Positions 18,413 to 28,918 of a DNA stretch of 64,000 nt are shown piece by piece. The stretch covers positions 310,001 through 374,000 of the forward strand of contig NZ_QWDM01000002.1 in assembly GCF_003996965.1 (NCBI RefSeq), read 5' to 3'. The notes under the pieces were generated by a model. It did no database searches, had not been told where the DNA came from, and saw nothing but the letters and a program-made list of their open reading frames with translations. This DNA comes from Flavobacterium cupreum. Its GTDB lineage: Bacteria; Bacteroidota; Bacteroidia; Flavobacteriales; Flavobacteriaceae. The translations under genes were made by a program, and so were the position numbers. The first letter of the stretch is position 1, and each line of letters starts with the position of its first letter.

Positions 18413-18441
18413 AAAAAAAGGGCTGTCCTAAGACAACCCTT
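18413..18441 (-). terminator. Intrinsic terminator of the TonB-receptor gene
   Basis: AAGGGCTGTC (18418-18427), loop CTAA, GACAACCCTT (18432-18441); on the minus strand one G-T wobble, followed by a run of T. Located 26 bp after the receptor stop. Confidence 0.85.
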
Positions 18442-18466
18442 TCCAATTATTTGAACCAAGCTGAGC

Positions 18467-21259
18467 TTAGAATTTATAGTTTAATGATAAGTTAAACATA
18501 GTTCCTAACTGGCTGAAATGGAATCCATCATACGTCATTCTTGAATAACGTTGGTTAAAAGTAATTAAGTTTGAAGGTGAATTTGTTACGGCTTCGCTGC
18601 CATTCAAAATATTATTACCTGTTTCAGAACCTTTTACAAACTTCCATTCCGGCATAACGTTAAATAAATTATTTATGTTTGCTGCAATCGTTAATCTTTC
18701 GGTAGCACTAAAATTAATACCTAAGTCTGTAACAATTTTTGGGATAAATTCAGTTCTTAAATCAGGATGACCGTCAATATTACCTCTTCCTTCTGCTATA
18801 GAACCGGTAATTGGTGCTCCATTTGCATCATAATTTGCGGGATTATAGTCAAGATAAGTTTTCTCCAAATTCTGAAGTCCGTCCTGAGCAAATTGTGTTT
18901 TTCCAAAATAAGTGTTATTAAGAGAAAAACCAAATTTACCAATTTCGTAATTTATTCCTAAAATCCATTTTGTGTCAGGTCTTGAAGTGAAAGTCAAAGC
19001 CTCTAATATGTCTCCAAAACTATTGTTAGTTACAGGAGAAATTCTTTCATTTTCCAAAGTAATATTTCCGGACACATTGAATCCTAATTTACCCTCACCA
19101 ATTCCGATATTATTATAACCTGCTACAATATCTAAACCAGAAGTTCTGGAATCAAATGAGTTAGAGAACCAGGCTACATTTCCGAAATCTGTATCTTGTC
19201 TGTCTCCCAAAACGATTCTGTCTTCTACTTTAATGTTGTAATAATCAACAGTTATATTAAAGTTTCTAAAAGGTTTGGCACCAATACCAACAGTAACGTT
19301 AGTTGATTTTTCAGGATCTAAAGAAGGAATTCCCAATTGACGTGCCTGAGGAGAAACGTTATTTATAATTCCGCTAATTTGTATCCCTTGTCCGGCTACA
19401 AATGAATATTGTGATTTTTGAGTATAAATCTGGTGTAAAGTCGGAGCTCGGAAACCAGTTGATACAGATCCTCTTAAAGTAATTTTGTCATCAAGAAATT
19501 TATATCTTGTACTTGCTTTCCAAACCGTTGCTCCACCAAAATCGCTATATTCTTCGTGACGAACCGTTCCGTTTATTAAAAAGTCTTTTGTGATATCAAA
19601 AGCAACGTCTAAATAAACACCTACATTATATCTGTTCCATTTTCCGGAATTTTCAGGTCTGTTTCCTGCAAAAGAGTCAGCGCCGGTTCCTTCCCATGAA
19701 GCTTTATCTCCTTCCATAACAGTAAAATATTCAGATCTGAATTCAGTTCCAAAACCAATACTGATCTGATCTGATACAATCTTAGAAACATCGATGTTTC
19801 CAACCACATGATTAAATGATGTTCCGCCTGGTTTAAACGAAATAGGGCTGTTTTCTCTGTATACAGGTGTTTCTACAGGAAGTCCGGTAACGGGATCGAT
19901 GCTGGTAGTAGTAATATCAGTAGATCTGTTTACTGAATTATTTACGGAATAAACTTGTTTGTTACCTCCAACAGTTACACTTGCGTCTGTATTCCATCCG
20001 TTTTTCACGTTTTTGAAACCAAGTGTTCCGTTATAATCCGTTAAATCTCCTTCAAAAGTAGGCCCGTATCCATCGTAGGAAGGATTGGCATCATCACCGT
20101 TTCCGAAGAAATCATTAAGATAAGGATCATCGGATAGTGGTCTCCAATACGGAGTTCTGAAATTGGCAAATGATTTTACTTTTTTGTAAACGTAAGCAGC
20201 ATTATAATACAATTTTGTATTATCACTGATGTCGTTTCCTCCATTAATTAAGAATTTTGCAGCAGCTGTTTCCGGGGAACCATTAATGTTTTTGGCATCA
20301 GGATGTCTGGCAAGAAATGACTGAACATTTGCAAGTGTAGCACCAAAATCTGCGGCTTCACCGGCTGCATCAACATTTCCGGGTCTGTTGGCTAAATTTA
20401 CTTTAGAAAAATCTATTGTATAATTCAGAAAGCCTTTTTCACCAACTGTTGTTCCCTGGTTTAAACTTACCCCCAGCATTTCTCCGTCTCCTTCAGAAGT
20501 AATCCCACTTCTTACGGTTACTGATCCGTCAGTTGCATTTTTTTTCAAAATAATATTCATTACCCCGGCAATCGCATCAGAACCGTATTGGGCAGAAGCT
20601 CCGTCACGAAGAATCTCTACTCTTTCGATCGCGTCTGTCGGGATGGCAGAAATATCTGCACCGGTTTCACCACGTCCCGGAGAAGTCTGCACATAAAGCA
20701 AAGAACTTAAGTTTTTACGCTTACCATTAATAAGGATTAAAGTTCTGCTTGGTCCCATGTTTCTGATTTCATACGGATCCAGTAATGAGGTAGCATCATT
20801 TACAGGAGTTTGTACTGTATTAAAAGAGGGGATTTTGTATTGCAGCGCCTTGTCAAATGTGGCTTGCCCGGTGGAAGTTAAATCCTTGGAGGATAAAACG
20901 TCAATTGGCAATGCGGTTGTCGTATTACTTCTTGCGGCTGTTCTGGACCCTGTCACAACGACTTCGTCAAGATTTTGTCCGCCTTCTTCAGATAAAGCAA
21001 CATCAATTTGAGAGGCGTTAGCCAGCCTGGTAACGCTGTTGTAGCCTACATAAGTGAAAATTAGGGATGCGCCTTCTTTTACTGTTATTTTATATGATCC
21101 GTCAATATCGGTGGATACACCGTTGGTAGTTCCTTTTTCGACAATGTTCACTCCAGGCAGAGGGGTACCTGTATTGTCTTTTACTACACCTGATACTTGC
21201 TGTTGTGCAAAAATGATGACGGTGTTAAAGAGAAATAATAGTAATGCAATTTTTTTCAT
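18467..21259 (-). CDS. TonB-dependent outer-membrane receptor (carboxypeptidase-regulatory N-terminus)
   Basis: A 930 aa receptor. It has a signal peptide (MKKIALLLFLFNTVIIFAQ), a beta-sandwich CarboxypepD_reg-like domain (VSGVVKDNTGTPLPGVNIVEKGTTNGVSTD region, ~22-95), the TonB box-like region EVVVTGSR, and a plug domain with RVEILRDGASAQYGSDAIAGVMNIILKK. A 22-strand-type barrel ends in the C-terminal FNLSLNYKF. It imports some ligand using TonB energy. There is no neighbouring SusD, so it is not a standard Sus pair; substrate unknown. The TonB-partner region is intact. Confidence 0.92.
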   Translation of the reverse strand: MKKIALLLFLFNTVIIFAQQQVSGVVKDNTGTPLPGVNIVEKGTTNGVSTDIDGSYKITVKEGASLIFTYVGYNSVTRLANASQIDVALSEEGGQNLDEVVVTGSRTAARSNTTTALPIDVLSSKDLTSTGQATFDKALQYKIPSFNTVQTPVNDATSLLDPYEIRNMGPSRTLILINGKRKNLSSLLYVQTSPGRGETGADISAIPTDAIERVEILRDGASAQYGSDAIAGVMNIILKKNATDGSVTVRSGITSEGDGEMLGVSLNQGTTVGEKGFLNYTIDFSKVNLANRPGNVDAAGEAADFGATLANVQSFLARHPDAKNINGSPETAAAKFLINGGNDISDNTKLYYNAAYVYKKVKSFANFRTPYWRPLSDDPYLNDFFGNGDDANPSYDGYGPTFEGDLTDYNGTLGFKNVKNGWNTDASVTVGGNKQVYSVNNSVNRSTDITTTSIDPVTGLPVETPVYRENSPISFKPGGTSFNHVVGNIDVSKIVSDQISIGFGTEFRSEYFTVMEGDKASWEGTGADSFAGNRPENSGKWNRYNVGVYLDVAFDITKDFLINGTVRHEEYSDFGGATVWKASTRYKFLDDKITLRGSVSTGFRAPTLHQIYTQKSQYSFVAGQGIQISGIINNVSPQARQLGIPSLDPEKSTNVTVGIGAKPFRNFNITVDYYNIKVEDRIVLGDRQDTDFGNVAWFSNSFDSRTSGLDIVAGYNNIGIGEGKLGFNVSGNITLENERISPVTNNSFGDILEALTFTSRPDTKWILGINYEIGKFGFSLNNTYFGKTQFAQDGLQNLEKTYLDYNPANYDANGAPITGSIAEGRGNIDGHPDLRTEFIPKIVTDLGINFSATERLTIAANINNLFNVMPEWKFVKGSETGNNILNGSEAVTNSPSNLITFNQRYSRMTYDGFHFSQLGTMFNLSLNYKF

Positions 21260-21392
21260 AGTTAATCTTTTTTGGTTAATCTTATTATTGGTTTGTTAAA
21301 TATTGAGATAAAAGTAGGTTTATTTAACAAAAGATTAATAAAAAGTTTAATTTTTTTTAAGAATTATCGTAAAAAAACATATATCGTCATTT

Positions 21393-21427
21393 TTTGTACA
21401 GTTACGAGCTATTAAATCTTATATTTG
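21393..21427 (+). promoter_or_regulatory. Candidate promoter of ychF
   Basis: TTTG at 21393-21396 and TATATTTG at 21420-21427, spacer 23 bp, slightly long. The leader to the ychF ATG is ~160 nt. The rest of the 328-bp gap (21260-21587) shows no other feature I can name. Confidence 0.5.
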
Positions 21428-21587
21428 CAAAATTTTAGCGTTAAAATGTAGCATTTTGACAAAATTTAAAGGATAACAAAAAATAAGGATAATACGATTA
21501 AATCAGCACTAAGCAATTGTGCTATAGCTCAATAAAATTGGTAGCTGAGGCGGTCAAAGTCAACTAAAAAAACAAATTTATCTACAG

Positions 21588-22682
21588 ATGAAAGCAGGAA
21601 TTGTAGGATTGCCAAATGTTGGAAAATCAACATTATTTAATTGTTTGTCTAATGCAAAAGCGCAAAGTGCAAACTTTCCGTTTTGTACTATCGAACCTAA
21701 TATTGGTGTGGTAAACGTTCCGGATCCGCGAATCAACAAATTAGAAGAATTGGTAAAACCAGAGCGTGTACAAATGGCAACTGTTGATATTGTAGATATC
21801 GCAGGTTTGGTAAAAGGTGCCAGTAAAGGCGAAGGTCTTGGAAACCAATTTTTAGGAAACATTAGAGAGTGTAATGCTATTATTCACGTGTTGCGTTGTT
21901 TTGATAATGATAATATCGTTCACGTTGACGGAAATGTAAATCCGATTCGTGACAAGGAAACAATTGATATTGAACTTCAGTTGAAAGATCTGGAAACTGT
22001 TGAAAAACGTTTGGAGAAAGTAAACCGTGCCGCCAAAACCGGAAATAAAGAAGCACAAACTGAAAAAGGACTTTTAGACAGGATCAGAGAGTCTTTATTA
22101 CAGGCTAAATCGGCTCGTACTGTTGTGCCTCAGGGGAATGATGAGGAAGTTTTAATGGAATCTTTTCAGCTGATTACTGCAAAACCGGTATTATATGTTT
22201 GTAATGTGGATGAAAATTCAGCCGTAAACGGAAACAAATATGTAGATCAGGTTCGTGAACTGGTAAAAGATGAAGATGCTGAAGTAATCATCCTTTCAGT
22301 AGGAGCAGAGGCTGATATTACCGAATTAGAAAGCTACGAAGAGCGTCAGGTTTTTCTTGAAGACATGGGATTAACAGAGCCGGGAGCATCCGTTTTAATT
22401 CGTGCCGCTTATAAATTATTAAAACAACAAACGTACTTTACCGCTGGTGTAAAAGAAGTTCGTGCCTGGACCATCAATATTGGAGCTACAGCACCACAGG
22501 CTGCCGGAGTGATCCATACTGATTTCGAGAAAGGTTTTATCCGTGCGGAGGTAATTTCATACGAAGATTACGTTCAATACGGTTCAGAAGCAAAAGCAAA
22601 AGAAGCAGGAAAATTCAAAGTAGAAGGAAAAGAATATGTTGTAAAAGATGGTGATGTAATGCATTTCCGTTTTAACGTTTAG
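21588..22682 (+). CDS. ychF: Redox-regulated ATPase YchF
   Basis: A 364 aa Obg-family P-loop NTPase that hydrolyses ATP rather than GTP and associates with ribosomes. Motifs are GLPNVGKSTLFN (G1, residues 7-18), the NFPFCTIEPN switch (G2), DIAGLVKGAS (G3), the G4 site NVDE in place of NKxD, and the TGS-like domain at the end (FKVEGKEYVVKDGDVMHFRF). Length and end match the family. A single-gene unit, with promoter and terminator recognised. Confidence 0.96.
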   Translation: MKAGIVGLPNVGKSTLFNCLSNAKAQSANFPFCTIEPNIGVVNVPDPRINKLEELVKPERVQMATVDIVDIAGLVKGASKGEGLGNQFLGNIRECNAIIHVLRCFDNDNIVHVDGNVNPIRDKETIDIELQLKDLETVEKRLEKVNRAAKTGNKEAQTEKGLLDRIRESLLQAKSARTVVPQGNDEEVLMESFQLITAKPVLYVCNVDENSAVNGNKYVDQVRELVKDEDAEVIILSVGAEADITELESYEERQVFLEDMGLTEPGASVLIRAAYKLLKQQTYFTAGVKEVRAWTINIGATAPQAAGVIHTDFEKGFIRAEVISYEDYVQYGSEAKAKEAGKFKVEGKEYVVKDGDVMHFRFNV

Positions 22683-22733
22683 TTTTTTTTAGAATATAGA
22701 ATATAGAATATAGAGTAAAGAGAATAGATAGGG

Positions 22734-22760
22734 CTGCTGGAGAGATTCAGCAGTTTTTTT
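22734..22760 (+). terminator. Intrinsic terminator of ychF
   Basis: CTGCTG (22734-22739) and CAGCAG (22748-22753) with an 8-nt loop, followed by seven T. Confidence 0.8.
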
Positions 22761-22788
22761 ATGCACAACTGTCAGGCCGAGAGTTCCG

Positions 22789-23048
22789 ATTGTCCGGCTG
22801 AGCGGAGTCGAAGCCATTCAAAGGTTGGCAAGCCTTCGACTACGCTCAGGGTGACAACTTTTTATAAAGAACTATAAGTGTCCCATTGTCCGGCTGAGCG
22901 GAGTCGAAGCCCTTTTTAGTTTTTCGAGCCTTCGAGTCAGCTCAGGGTGACAGCTTTTTATCAAGAACTATAAGTGTCCGATTGTCCGGGTGAGCGTAGT
23001 CGAAGCCCTTCAAAGGTTGGCAAGCCTTCGACTACGCTCAGGTGACAG
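22789..23048. repeat. Three copies of a REP-like palindrome
   Basis: Three units, near 22789-22857, 22886-22951 and 22983-23048, each built of GTCCGGCTGAGCGGAGTCGA and a distal inverted arm CCTTCGACTACGCTCAGG, separated by AACTATAAGTGTC-type spacers. Copy 1 and copy 3 share an identical loop (AAAGGTTGGCAAG); copy 2 has a different loop and a variant arm (CGAGTCAGCTCAG). They fill most of the 479-bp gap between ychF and the BrkB gene. The rest is AT-rich with no gene. Confidence 0.85.
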
Positions 23049-23161
23049 TCTTTTCTTAAGGACATAACATGGTAAAAATGTAAAATTTCCAAAAAAAGCA
23101 AGAATTCAGATTTTTTAATTATTGCTTAAATTTGAGACACTATCTAAAAATAAGAACTATC

Positions 23162-24112
23162 GTGAAAGTTAAAAATTTATTGTCCAAATCCTGGTTTCTT
23201 ATCAAGAACGCCTTCTTAGAATTTAATGATGATAATGCGATTAAACTTAGTGCTGCGTTGTCCTATTACACCATATTTGCCTTGCCGCCCTTATTGATTA
23301 TCATTATCACTATCTGCGGTTTTTTCTTTGGTGAAGATGCCGTAACGGGACAATTGTACGGACAAATTAACGGCATGGTAGGGAACGGTGCCGCAATTCA
23401 GATTCAGGAAGCGATAAAAAATGTACAGTTATCAGGAAACAACGTCTTCGCCACCACATTTGGAATTGTGATGCTGTTAATCGGTGCCTCCGGGGTTTTT
23501 GCGGAAATACAGAGTTCCATCAATTTTATTTGGGGACTTCGCGCAAAACCGGATAAAGGTGTTAAAAAATTCATTCAGAATCGTCTGATGTCTTTTTCGA
23601 TGATTGCATCAGTTGGTTTTTTAATGCTGGTGAGTCTTTTTGTAAATACAACGCTCGATTTGGTAAGCACACGACTAAAAATGTACTTTCCCGAAAGCAC
23701 GGTTTATTTATTTTATGTAGTCAATATTTTTATTGTACTGGGAAGTATCACACTTCTCTTTACCATTATTTTCAGAACATTACCCGATGGAAAAATACGA
23801 TGGAAAGACGCCTTTATAGGTTCAACCGTTACGGCAGTTCTTTTTATGATTGGTAAATTTGCAATAGGCTTTTATTTGGGAAGCTCGACAGTTGCCTCTG
23901 TGTATGGTGCTGCAGGCTCTGTAATAATTATTCTGGTTTGGGTGTATTATTCGGCAATTATTCTGTATTTTGGAGCAGAATTTACAAAGGTATATGCAAA
24001 ATCATACGGAGGTAAAATTTATCCGAATGAATACTCTGTAGAAATCAAAAAAGAAATTTTTGAGCTTGACGAATCGGGCAAAAAAGAACCGGTAAAAAAA
24101 GAAAAAATATGA
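23162..24112 (+). CDS. YihY/BrkB family inner-membrane protein
   Basis: A 316 aa protein with six predicted membrane helices, the typical KLSAALSYYTIFALPPLLI opening and WGLRAKPDKGVKKFIQNR between helices, ending in a charged cytoplasmic tail. The family is often labelled virulence factor BrkB or ribonuclease BN, but its function is not firmly known. I start at the GTG at 23162 (VKVKNLLSKSWF); an in-frame TTG at 23132 is an alternative. Its stop overlaps the next ATG by 4 bp. Confidence 0.88.
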   Translation: MKVKNLLSKSWFLIKNAFLEFNDDNAIKLSAALSYYTIFALPPLLIIIITICGFFFGEDAVTGQLYGQINGMVGNGAAIQIQEAIKNVQLSGNNVFATTFGIVMLLIGASGVFAEIQSSINFIWGLRAKPDKGVKKFIQNRLMSFSMIASVGFLMLVSLFVNTTLDLVSTRLKMYFPESTVYLFYVVNIFIVLGSITLLFTIIFRTLPDGKIRWKDAFIGSTVTAVLFMIGKFAIGFYLGSSTVASVYGAAGSVIIILVWVYYSAIILYFGAEFTKVYAKSYGGKIYPNEYSVEIKKEIFELDESGKKEPVKKEKI

Positions 24113-24633
24113 AAATTATAGCCTTTGGAGGAAGTAACAGCAGACATTCTATCAACAAAAAATTAGCGACTTATGCTGCTGGTTTATTTGAAAATGCAGA
24201 AGTTGAAGTTTTGGATTTAAACGATTACGCAATGCCTTTATTCAGTGTTGATCTGGAAAAAGAAATCGGTCAGCACGAAATCGCAAAAGCATTTCTGAAA
24301 AAAATTGAAGGAGCTGATATTCTGGTAATTTCATTAGCCGAAAATAATGCCAGCTATTCAACTGCTTTCAAAAATATTTTTGACTGGAGTTCCAGAATTA
24401 TAAAAGACGTTTTTCAGCAAAAACCAATGTTATTACTGGCTACTTCGCCCGGAGCAAGAGGCGGTGCATCAGTTTTAGAAACCGCCAATAATGCCTTGCC
24501 AAGATATGGTGCGCAAATAAAGGGAACTTTTTCGCTGCCGGCATTTAATGCTAATTTTGATTTAGAGGAGAATAAAATCTCAAATACCGAGTTAGATAAA
24601 GAATTAAAAGATATTATTAAGTCTAGTTTTTAA
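24109..24633 (+). CDS. NADPH-dependent FMN reductase family oxidoreductase
   Basis: A 174 aa flavodoxin-fold protein with the FMN-phosphate loop FGGSNSRHSINKKLA (residues ~5-19), ADILVISLAENNASY and KNIFDWSSR, followed by ATSPGARGG. It would reduce FMN or quinone-like substrates with NAD(P)H. Overlap with the preceding BrkB gene (ATGA) and a 3-bp gap to the next gene indicate one operon. Confidence 0.88.
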   Translation: MKIIAFGGSNSRHSINKKLATYAAGLFENAEVEVLDLNDYAMPLFSVDLEKEIGQHEIAKAFLKKIEGADILVISLAENNASYSTAFKNIFDWSSRIIKDVFQQKPMLLLATSPGARGGASVLETANNALPRYGAQIKGTFSLPAFNANFDLEENKISNTELDKELKDIIKSSF

Positions 24634-24636
24634 CCG

Positions 24637-25617
24637 ATGACGATAAAAAAGATTACTTTCCTGTTTCTTTTCCTGAGTTTTATTTTTCTGCATTCCGCTT
24701 ACCCGCAAAAGTATAATGACGTTGATAAAATAGTTTTAAAATACCCAAAACGTTTCAACTCTACGGAAGATTTAGCAAAAAGGATTCAGAAGGATTTTAC
24801 TTCGGAAGAGGATAAAGCACGTGCTATTTACAGCTGGATTGCTTTTAATGTAAAATACGATTATGCATCGTTTTTAAATCCTCCGCGAACGCAGGGATTC
24901 AGTTATTCCACAGAGGCCGAAAAACAAAGAAAGATACAGCAGCTGAACGATAAACTGGTTCAGAAGGCATTTACTGCCCAAAAAGCAGTTTGTGAAGGAT
25001 TTACAGCTTTGTATCAGCATTTGGCCGGATTAACCGGATTAAAATGTGAAATAATAAAGGGAGATTCGAAAACCAGATTAGATGATATTGGCCGAAAAGA
25101 TACCTCTTCCAATCATGCCTGGAATATCGTTCTGATTGGCAAAAAATGGATACTCGTAGATGTCACCTGGGGACAGGGATATTATGACAGCAGTAAAAGA
25201 AGAATGGTAAATGACTTTGCACCCATTTATTTCGACACTGATCCTGATTACTTTTTTCAGAAACATTTTCCCGATTCCGGAACTTATCTGGGACAAAAAT
25301 TAAGTAAGGATGATTTTCTGAACGGTCCGCTGATTTATAACATTACAATCGAAGGAGATCATAAAATCATGGAACCGAATTCCGGTCTTATTGAAGTCAA
25401 AAATGGCGAAAATGTTACTTTCAGGATAAAAAACATTTCGAAAACAGACCAGTTTTTTTATCTGAACAAAAAGAACCAGCCTGTCAGAATTGATAATGCA
25501 AAAGAAAGAAAGGGCAGCCTGGAATTTCAGGTCACGTTTGATAAAAATATAGGACAGTTTATTACTTTTTACCTTGGTGAAAGCAGTATTGTTTCTTTTA
25601 AAGTGATCATGAAGTAA
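24637..25617 (+). CDS. Secreted transglutaminase-like protein
   Basis: A 326 aa protein with a signal peptide (MTIKKITFLFLFLSFIFLHS) and a transglutaminase-core domain. The expected triad is visible: Cys in AVCEGFTALYQHL, His in SNHAWNIVLIGKKW and Asp in ILVDVTWGQG. These domains act as proteases or crosslinkers; in Bacteroidota the secreted forms are mostly uncharacterised. The C-terminal ~100 residues look like an Ig-like strand domain. Last gene of the BrkB-oxidoreductase operon. Confidence 0.88.
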   Translation: MTIKKITFLFLFLSFIFLHSAYPQKYNDVDKIVLKYPKRFNSTEDLAKRIQKDFTSEEDKARAIYSWIAFNVKYDYASFLNPPRTQGFSYSTEAEKQRKIQQLNDKLVQKAFTAQKAVCEGFTALYQHLAGLTGLKCEIIKGDSKTRLDDIGRKDTSSNHAWNIVLIGKKWILVDVTWGQGYYDSSKRRMVNDFAPIYFDTDPDYFFQKHFPDSGTYLGQKLSKDDFLNGPLIYNITIEGDHKIMEPNSGLIEVKNGENVTFRIKNISKTDQFFYLNKKNQPVRIDNAKERKGSLEFQVTFDKNIGQFITFYLGESSIVSFKVIMK

Positions 25618-25682
25618 TTAACAGAGTCTCAATTTTCTTCTTTTACTGAATTGGCGTACCTTAGCGGGGAGCGATTTGAAAA

Positions 25683-26867
25683 ATGAATAGTATGGAAACG
25701 ACATTTCTGAAATCAATTTTAGATAATGATTTCTATAAATTTACGATGCAGCATGCCGTGATCCGGCTTTTCCCAAAAGCAAAAGTACGTTATGGTTTTA
25801 TCAATCGCGGAAAACATGTTTTTCCGCCGGGCTTTGCTGAATTACTTCGAAAATCAGTTGATGCCATGGCAGATTTGCGATTGACAAAAGAAGAAAAACG
25901 TTACCTCTCACATCATTGCCCTTATCTTGATCCTACTTATCTGGATTTTCTGCAAGGTTACGCTTATGATCCGTCCGAAGTTGAAATAACACAGGAAGGA
26001 TCAGAAATAAAAGTGACTATTGAAGGTTTCTGGTACCGCACCATTTTATGGGAAGTGCCTTTGATGGCCTTAATTTCGGAACTTTTTTACAAAGCAAATC
26101 ATTTGATTCGTTTAAATGATGAAGCCATTAAAAGTCATACAAAAGACAAAATCGACAACTACAATAAACTCGGTGTCCCTGTTTTGGAATTTGGCACCAG
26201 GCGCCGCCATTCTTATAATGTACATGTTTTAATCAATGAAACTTTAAATGCTTTCGGTAACCAAAGTTTCATCGGAACCAGTAATGTACATTTTGCCATG
26301 GTCAACAATAAACGTCCGCTGGGCAACCATGCGCACGAATGGTTTATGTTTCATGCCGCGCAATACGGTTTCAAAATGGCCAATTTTATGAGTCTGGAAC
26401 ACTGGACGCAAGTCTACGGTGGAGATCTCGGAATTGCACTGACAGATACTTATACCACTGATATATTTTTCAACCAATTTGATAAAAAATACTCCAAACT
26501 TTTTGATGGCGTTCGGCACGACAGCGGTGATCCGGTAGAATTTGCTAAAAAAGTGATTGCACATTACAACAAAATGGGAATCGATCCCAAATCAAAAAGC
26601 ATCGTTTTTTCGGATTCACTCAATTTCGATAAAGTAAAAATCATATCCGATTTTTGTAAAGATAAAATCAGGATGTCTTTTGGAATCGGTACCAATTTTA
26701 CCAATGATGTGGGCCTGCCGCCAATGAATATGGTCATCAAATTAACCGAAACCAAACCTGACAATGTGCACTGGCAGGGAGTCGTGAAACTTTCAGACGA
26801 AAAAAATAAAAATACGGGAACGCCCGAAATGATTGATTTGGCAAAACAAGTTCTCGGAATCAGGTAG
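25683..26867 (+). CDS. pncB: Nicotinate phosphoribosyltransferase
   Basis: A 394 aa enzyme that salvages nicotinate to NaMN using PRPP and ATP in NAD synthesis. Diagnostic stretches are LKSILDNDFYKFTMQHAVI near the start, TRRRHSYNVHVL, GTSNVHFAMVNNKRPLGNHAHEWFM with the phosphorylatable His, VRHDSGDPVEF and FGIGTNFTNDVG. Length is normal. The ATG at 25683 is followed four codons later by a second possible start. Confidence 0.95.
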   Translation: MNSMETTFLKSILDNDFYKFTMQHAVIRLFPKAKVRYGFINRGKHVFPPGFAELLRKSVDAMADLRLTKEEKRYLSHHCPYLDPTYLDFLQGYAYDPSEVEITQEGSEIKVTIEGFWYRTILWEVPLMALISELFYKANHLIRLNDEAIKSHTKDKIDNYNKLGVPVLEFGTRRRHSYNVHVLINETLNAFGNQSFIGTSNVHFAMVNNKRPLGNHAHEWFMFHAAQYGFKMANFMSLEHWTQVYGGDLGIALTDTYTTDIFFNQFDKKYSKLFDGVRHDSGDPVEFAKKVIAHYNKMGIDPKSKSIVFSDSLNFDKVKIISDFCKDKIRMSFGIGTNFTNDVGLPPMNMVIKLTETKPDNVHWQGVVKLSDEKNKNTGTPEMIDLAKQVLGIR

Positions 26868-26883
26868 TGTTTTTTTGTTTTAA

Positions 26884-26930
26884 AATTGATTTCTTATGCT
26901 TTTAAAGCTTCTATTTTTTTAAAATCAATT
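26884..26930. terminator. Weak hairpin after pncB
   Basis: AATTGATTT (26884-26892) pairs with AAATCAATT (26922-26930); a smaller palindrome, GCTTTTAAAGC, sits in the loop. A T-run lies on the upstream side and inside the hairpin. It may be a terminator in either direction; evidence is modest. Confidence 0.35.
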
Positions 26931-27028
26931 TAAATAGAATTCAAAGCTGTTATTATTTATAACAAAAAGAAAATACGCTTTTATTTTTTACGCAGAAATG
27001 GTACATTAGCCAAAAATCCAATTCATTT

Positions 27029-28900
27029 ATGCTAGAGCAAAATCAATATACCGAAGATAATATTCGATCACTCGATTGGAAAGAACATATCCGTATGCGT
27101 CCCGGAATGTATATCGGGAAATTGGGAGATGGATCTTCGCCGGATGATGGTATTTATATTCTTTTAAAAGAGGTTTTAGACAACTGTATCGATGAGTTCG
27201 TTATGGGCTCCGGAAAAACTATTGAGGTGACTATCAAGGATAAAACGGTTTCGGTTCGCGATTACGGACGTGGAATCCCGTTGGGGAAAGTAGTCGATGT
27301 AGTTTCGAAAATGAATACAGGAGGAAAGTACGATTCCAAAGCTTTCCAGAAATCGGTAGGTTTAAATGGTGTCGGAACAAAAGCGGTGAATGCCTTATCG
27401 AATTATTTTCGGGTAGAATCAGTTCGTGATGATAAACAAAAAGGAGCCGAATTTTCTGCGGGAAATTTAGTTTTAGAAGAGGATATAATTGATACTACGA
27501 AGCGAAAAGGGACAAAAGTGACTTTTACGCCGGATGAAACAATCTTTAAAAATTACAAATTCCGTATGGAATATGTGATTAAGATGGTGAAGAACTATTG
27601 TTACCTGAATAATGGTCTGACCATTATATTCAATGGCGAAAAATACATTTCCGAAAACGGTCTTAGAGACTTATTGGAAGAAACCATCAGCGCAGAAGAT
27701 CTTGAATACCCGATCATTCACCTGAAAGATCATGATATCGAAATCGCTTTAACACACAGTAAAACACAGTACAGTGAGGAATACCACTCTTTTGTCAACG
27801 GTCAGAACACCACGCAGGGAGGAACGCACTTAGCGGCTTACAGGGAAGCCATCGTAAAAACCATTCGGGAGTTTTACAATAAGAATTTCGAAGCCTCTGA
27901 TGTTCGAAAATCGATTGTGAGTGCAATCAGTATTAAGGTGATGGAACCGGTTTTTGAATCACAGACCAAAACCAAATTGGGTTCAACCGATATGGGATCC
28001 GATGACGGAACACCGGCAGTGTCCGTTCGTACTTTTGTAAATGATTTCGTGAAGAATAAATTAGATAATTATTTACACAAAAACCCTCCGACAGCAGAAG
28101 CTTTATTGCGCAAAATTTTGCAGGCTGAAAGAGAACGTAAAGAATTATCAGGAATTAGAAAACTGGCGACAGATCGTGCCAAGAAAGCCAATCTTCACAA
28201 TAAAAAATTAAGAGATTGCCGCGCGCATCTTCCGGATACCAAAAATCCGAGAAATTTAGAAAGCACGCTTTTTATCACCGAGGGAGATTCGGCTTCCGGA
28301 TCGATTACCAAATCGCGTGATGTGAATACTCAAGCCGTTTTCAGTTTACGTGGTAAGCCTTTGAACTCGTACGGAATGACCAAAAAAATTGTGTACGAAA
28401 ATGAAGAATTCAATCTACTGCAAGCCGCCTTGGACATCGAAGACGGACTGGAAAAATTACGCTACAACAATATCGTAATCGCCACCGATGCCGATGTCGA
28501 TGGTATGCACATTCGTTTGCTCCTGATTACATTTTTCCTGCAGTTTTTCCCGGAATTAATCAAAGAAGGACATCTGTATATTTTACAGACACCGCTTTTC
28601 AGGGTTCGTAATAAAAAAGAAACGATCTATTGTTATTCCGATGAAGAACGAAGAGACGCAATCGAAAAACTAAAACCAAAACCGGAAATCACCCGATTTA
28701 AAGGTTTGGGAGAGATCTCACCGGATGAGTTCAAGAACTTCATTGGAGAAACGATTCGCCTTGACCCGATTATGATGGATAAAAATACTTCTATCGAGCA
28801 ATTACTATCCTTTTATATGGGGAAAAATACGCCGGACAGGCAGGATTTTATTATTAAGAATCTGAAAGTGGAACTGGATGCGGTTGAAGCGGAAGTTTAG
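27029..28900 (+). CDS. parE: DNA topoisomerase IV subunit B
   Basis: A 623 aa ATPase subunit of a type IIA topoisomerase, which relaxes and decatenates DNA as a heterotetramer with ParC. The GHKL part shows [25 protein letters not shown] and [13 protein letters not shown]. The TOPRIM part shows [11 protein letters not shown] and [12 protein letters not shown], and the end has [13 protein letters not shown]. In related genomes the parC gene normally follows directly; here a foreign-looking block of about 4 kb separates them. Confidence 0.94.
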   Translation: MLEQNQYTEDNIRSLDWKEHIRMRPGMYIGKLGDGSSPDDGIYILLKEVLDNCIDEFVMGSGKTIEVTIKDKTVSVRDYGRGIPLGKVVDVVSKMNTGGKYDSKAFQKSVGLNGVGTKAVNALSNYFRVESVRDDKQKGAEFSAGNLVLEEDIIDTTKRKGTKVTFTPDETIFKNYKFRMEYVIKMVKNYCYLNNGLTIIFNGEKYISENGLRDLLEETISAEDLEYPIIHLKDHDIEIALTHSKTQYSEEYHSFVNGQNTTQGGTHLAAYREAIVKTIREFYNKNFEASDVRKSIVSAISIKVMEPVFESQTKTKLGSTDMGSDDGTPAVSVRTFVNDFVKNKLDNYLHKNPPTAEALLRKILQAERERKELSGIRKLATDRAKKANLHNKKLRDCRAHLPDTKNPRNLESTLFITEGDSASGSITKSRDVNTQAVFSLRGKPLNSYGMTKKIVYENEEFNLLQAALDIEDGLEKLRYNNIVIATDADVDGMHIRLLLITFFLQFFPELIKEGHLYILQTPLFRVRNKKETIYCYSDEERRDAIEKLKPKPEITRFKGLGEISPDEFKNFIGETIRLDPIMMDKNTSIEQLLSFYMGKNTPDRQDFIIKNLKVELDAVEAEV

Positions 28901-28918
28901 AAAGAAAATGAAAATATG

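Noticed and set aside
21480..21587. Possible tRNA in the ychF leader (GCTCAATAAAATTGGTAGCTGAGG)-like region
   Set aside because: No acceptor stem, anticodon loop or CCA-end pattern could be made by eye.
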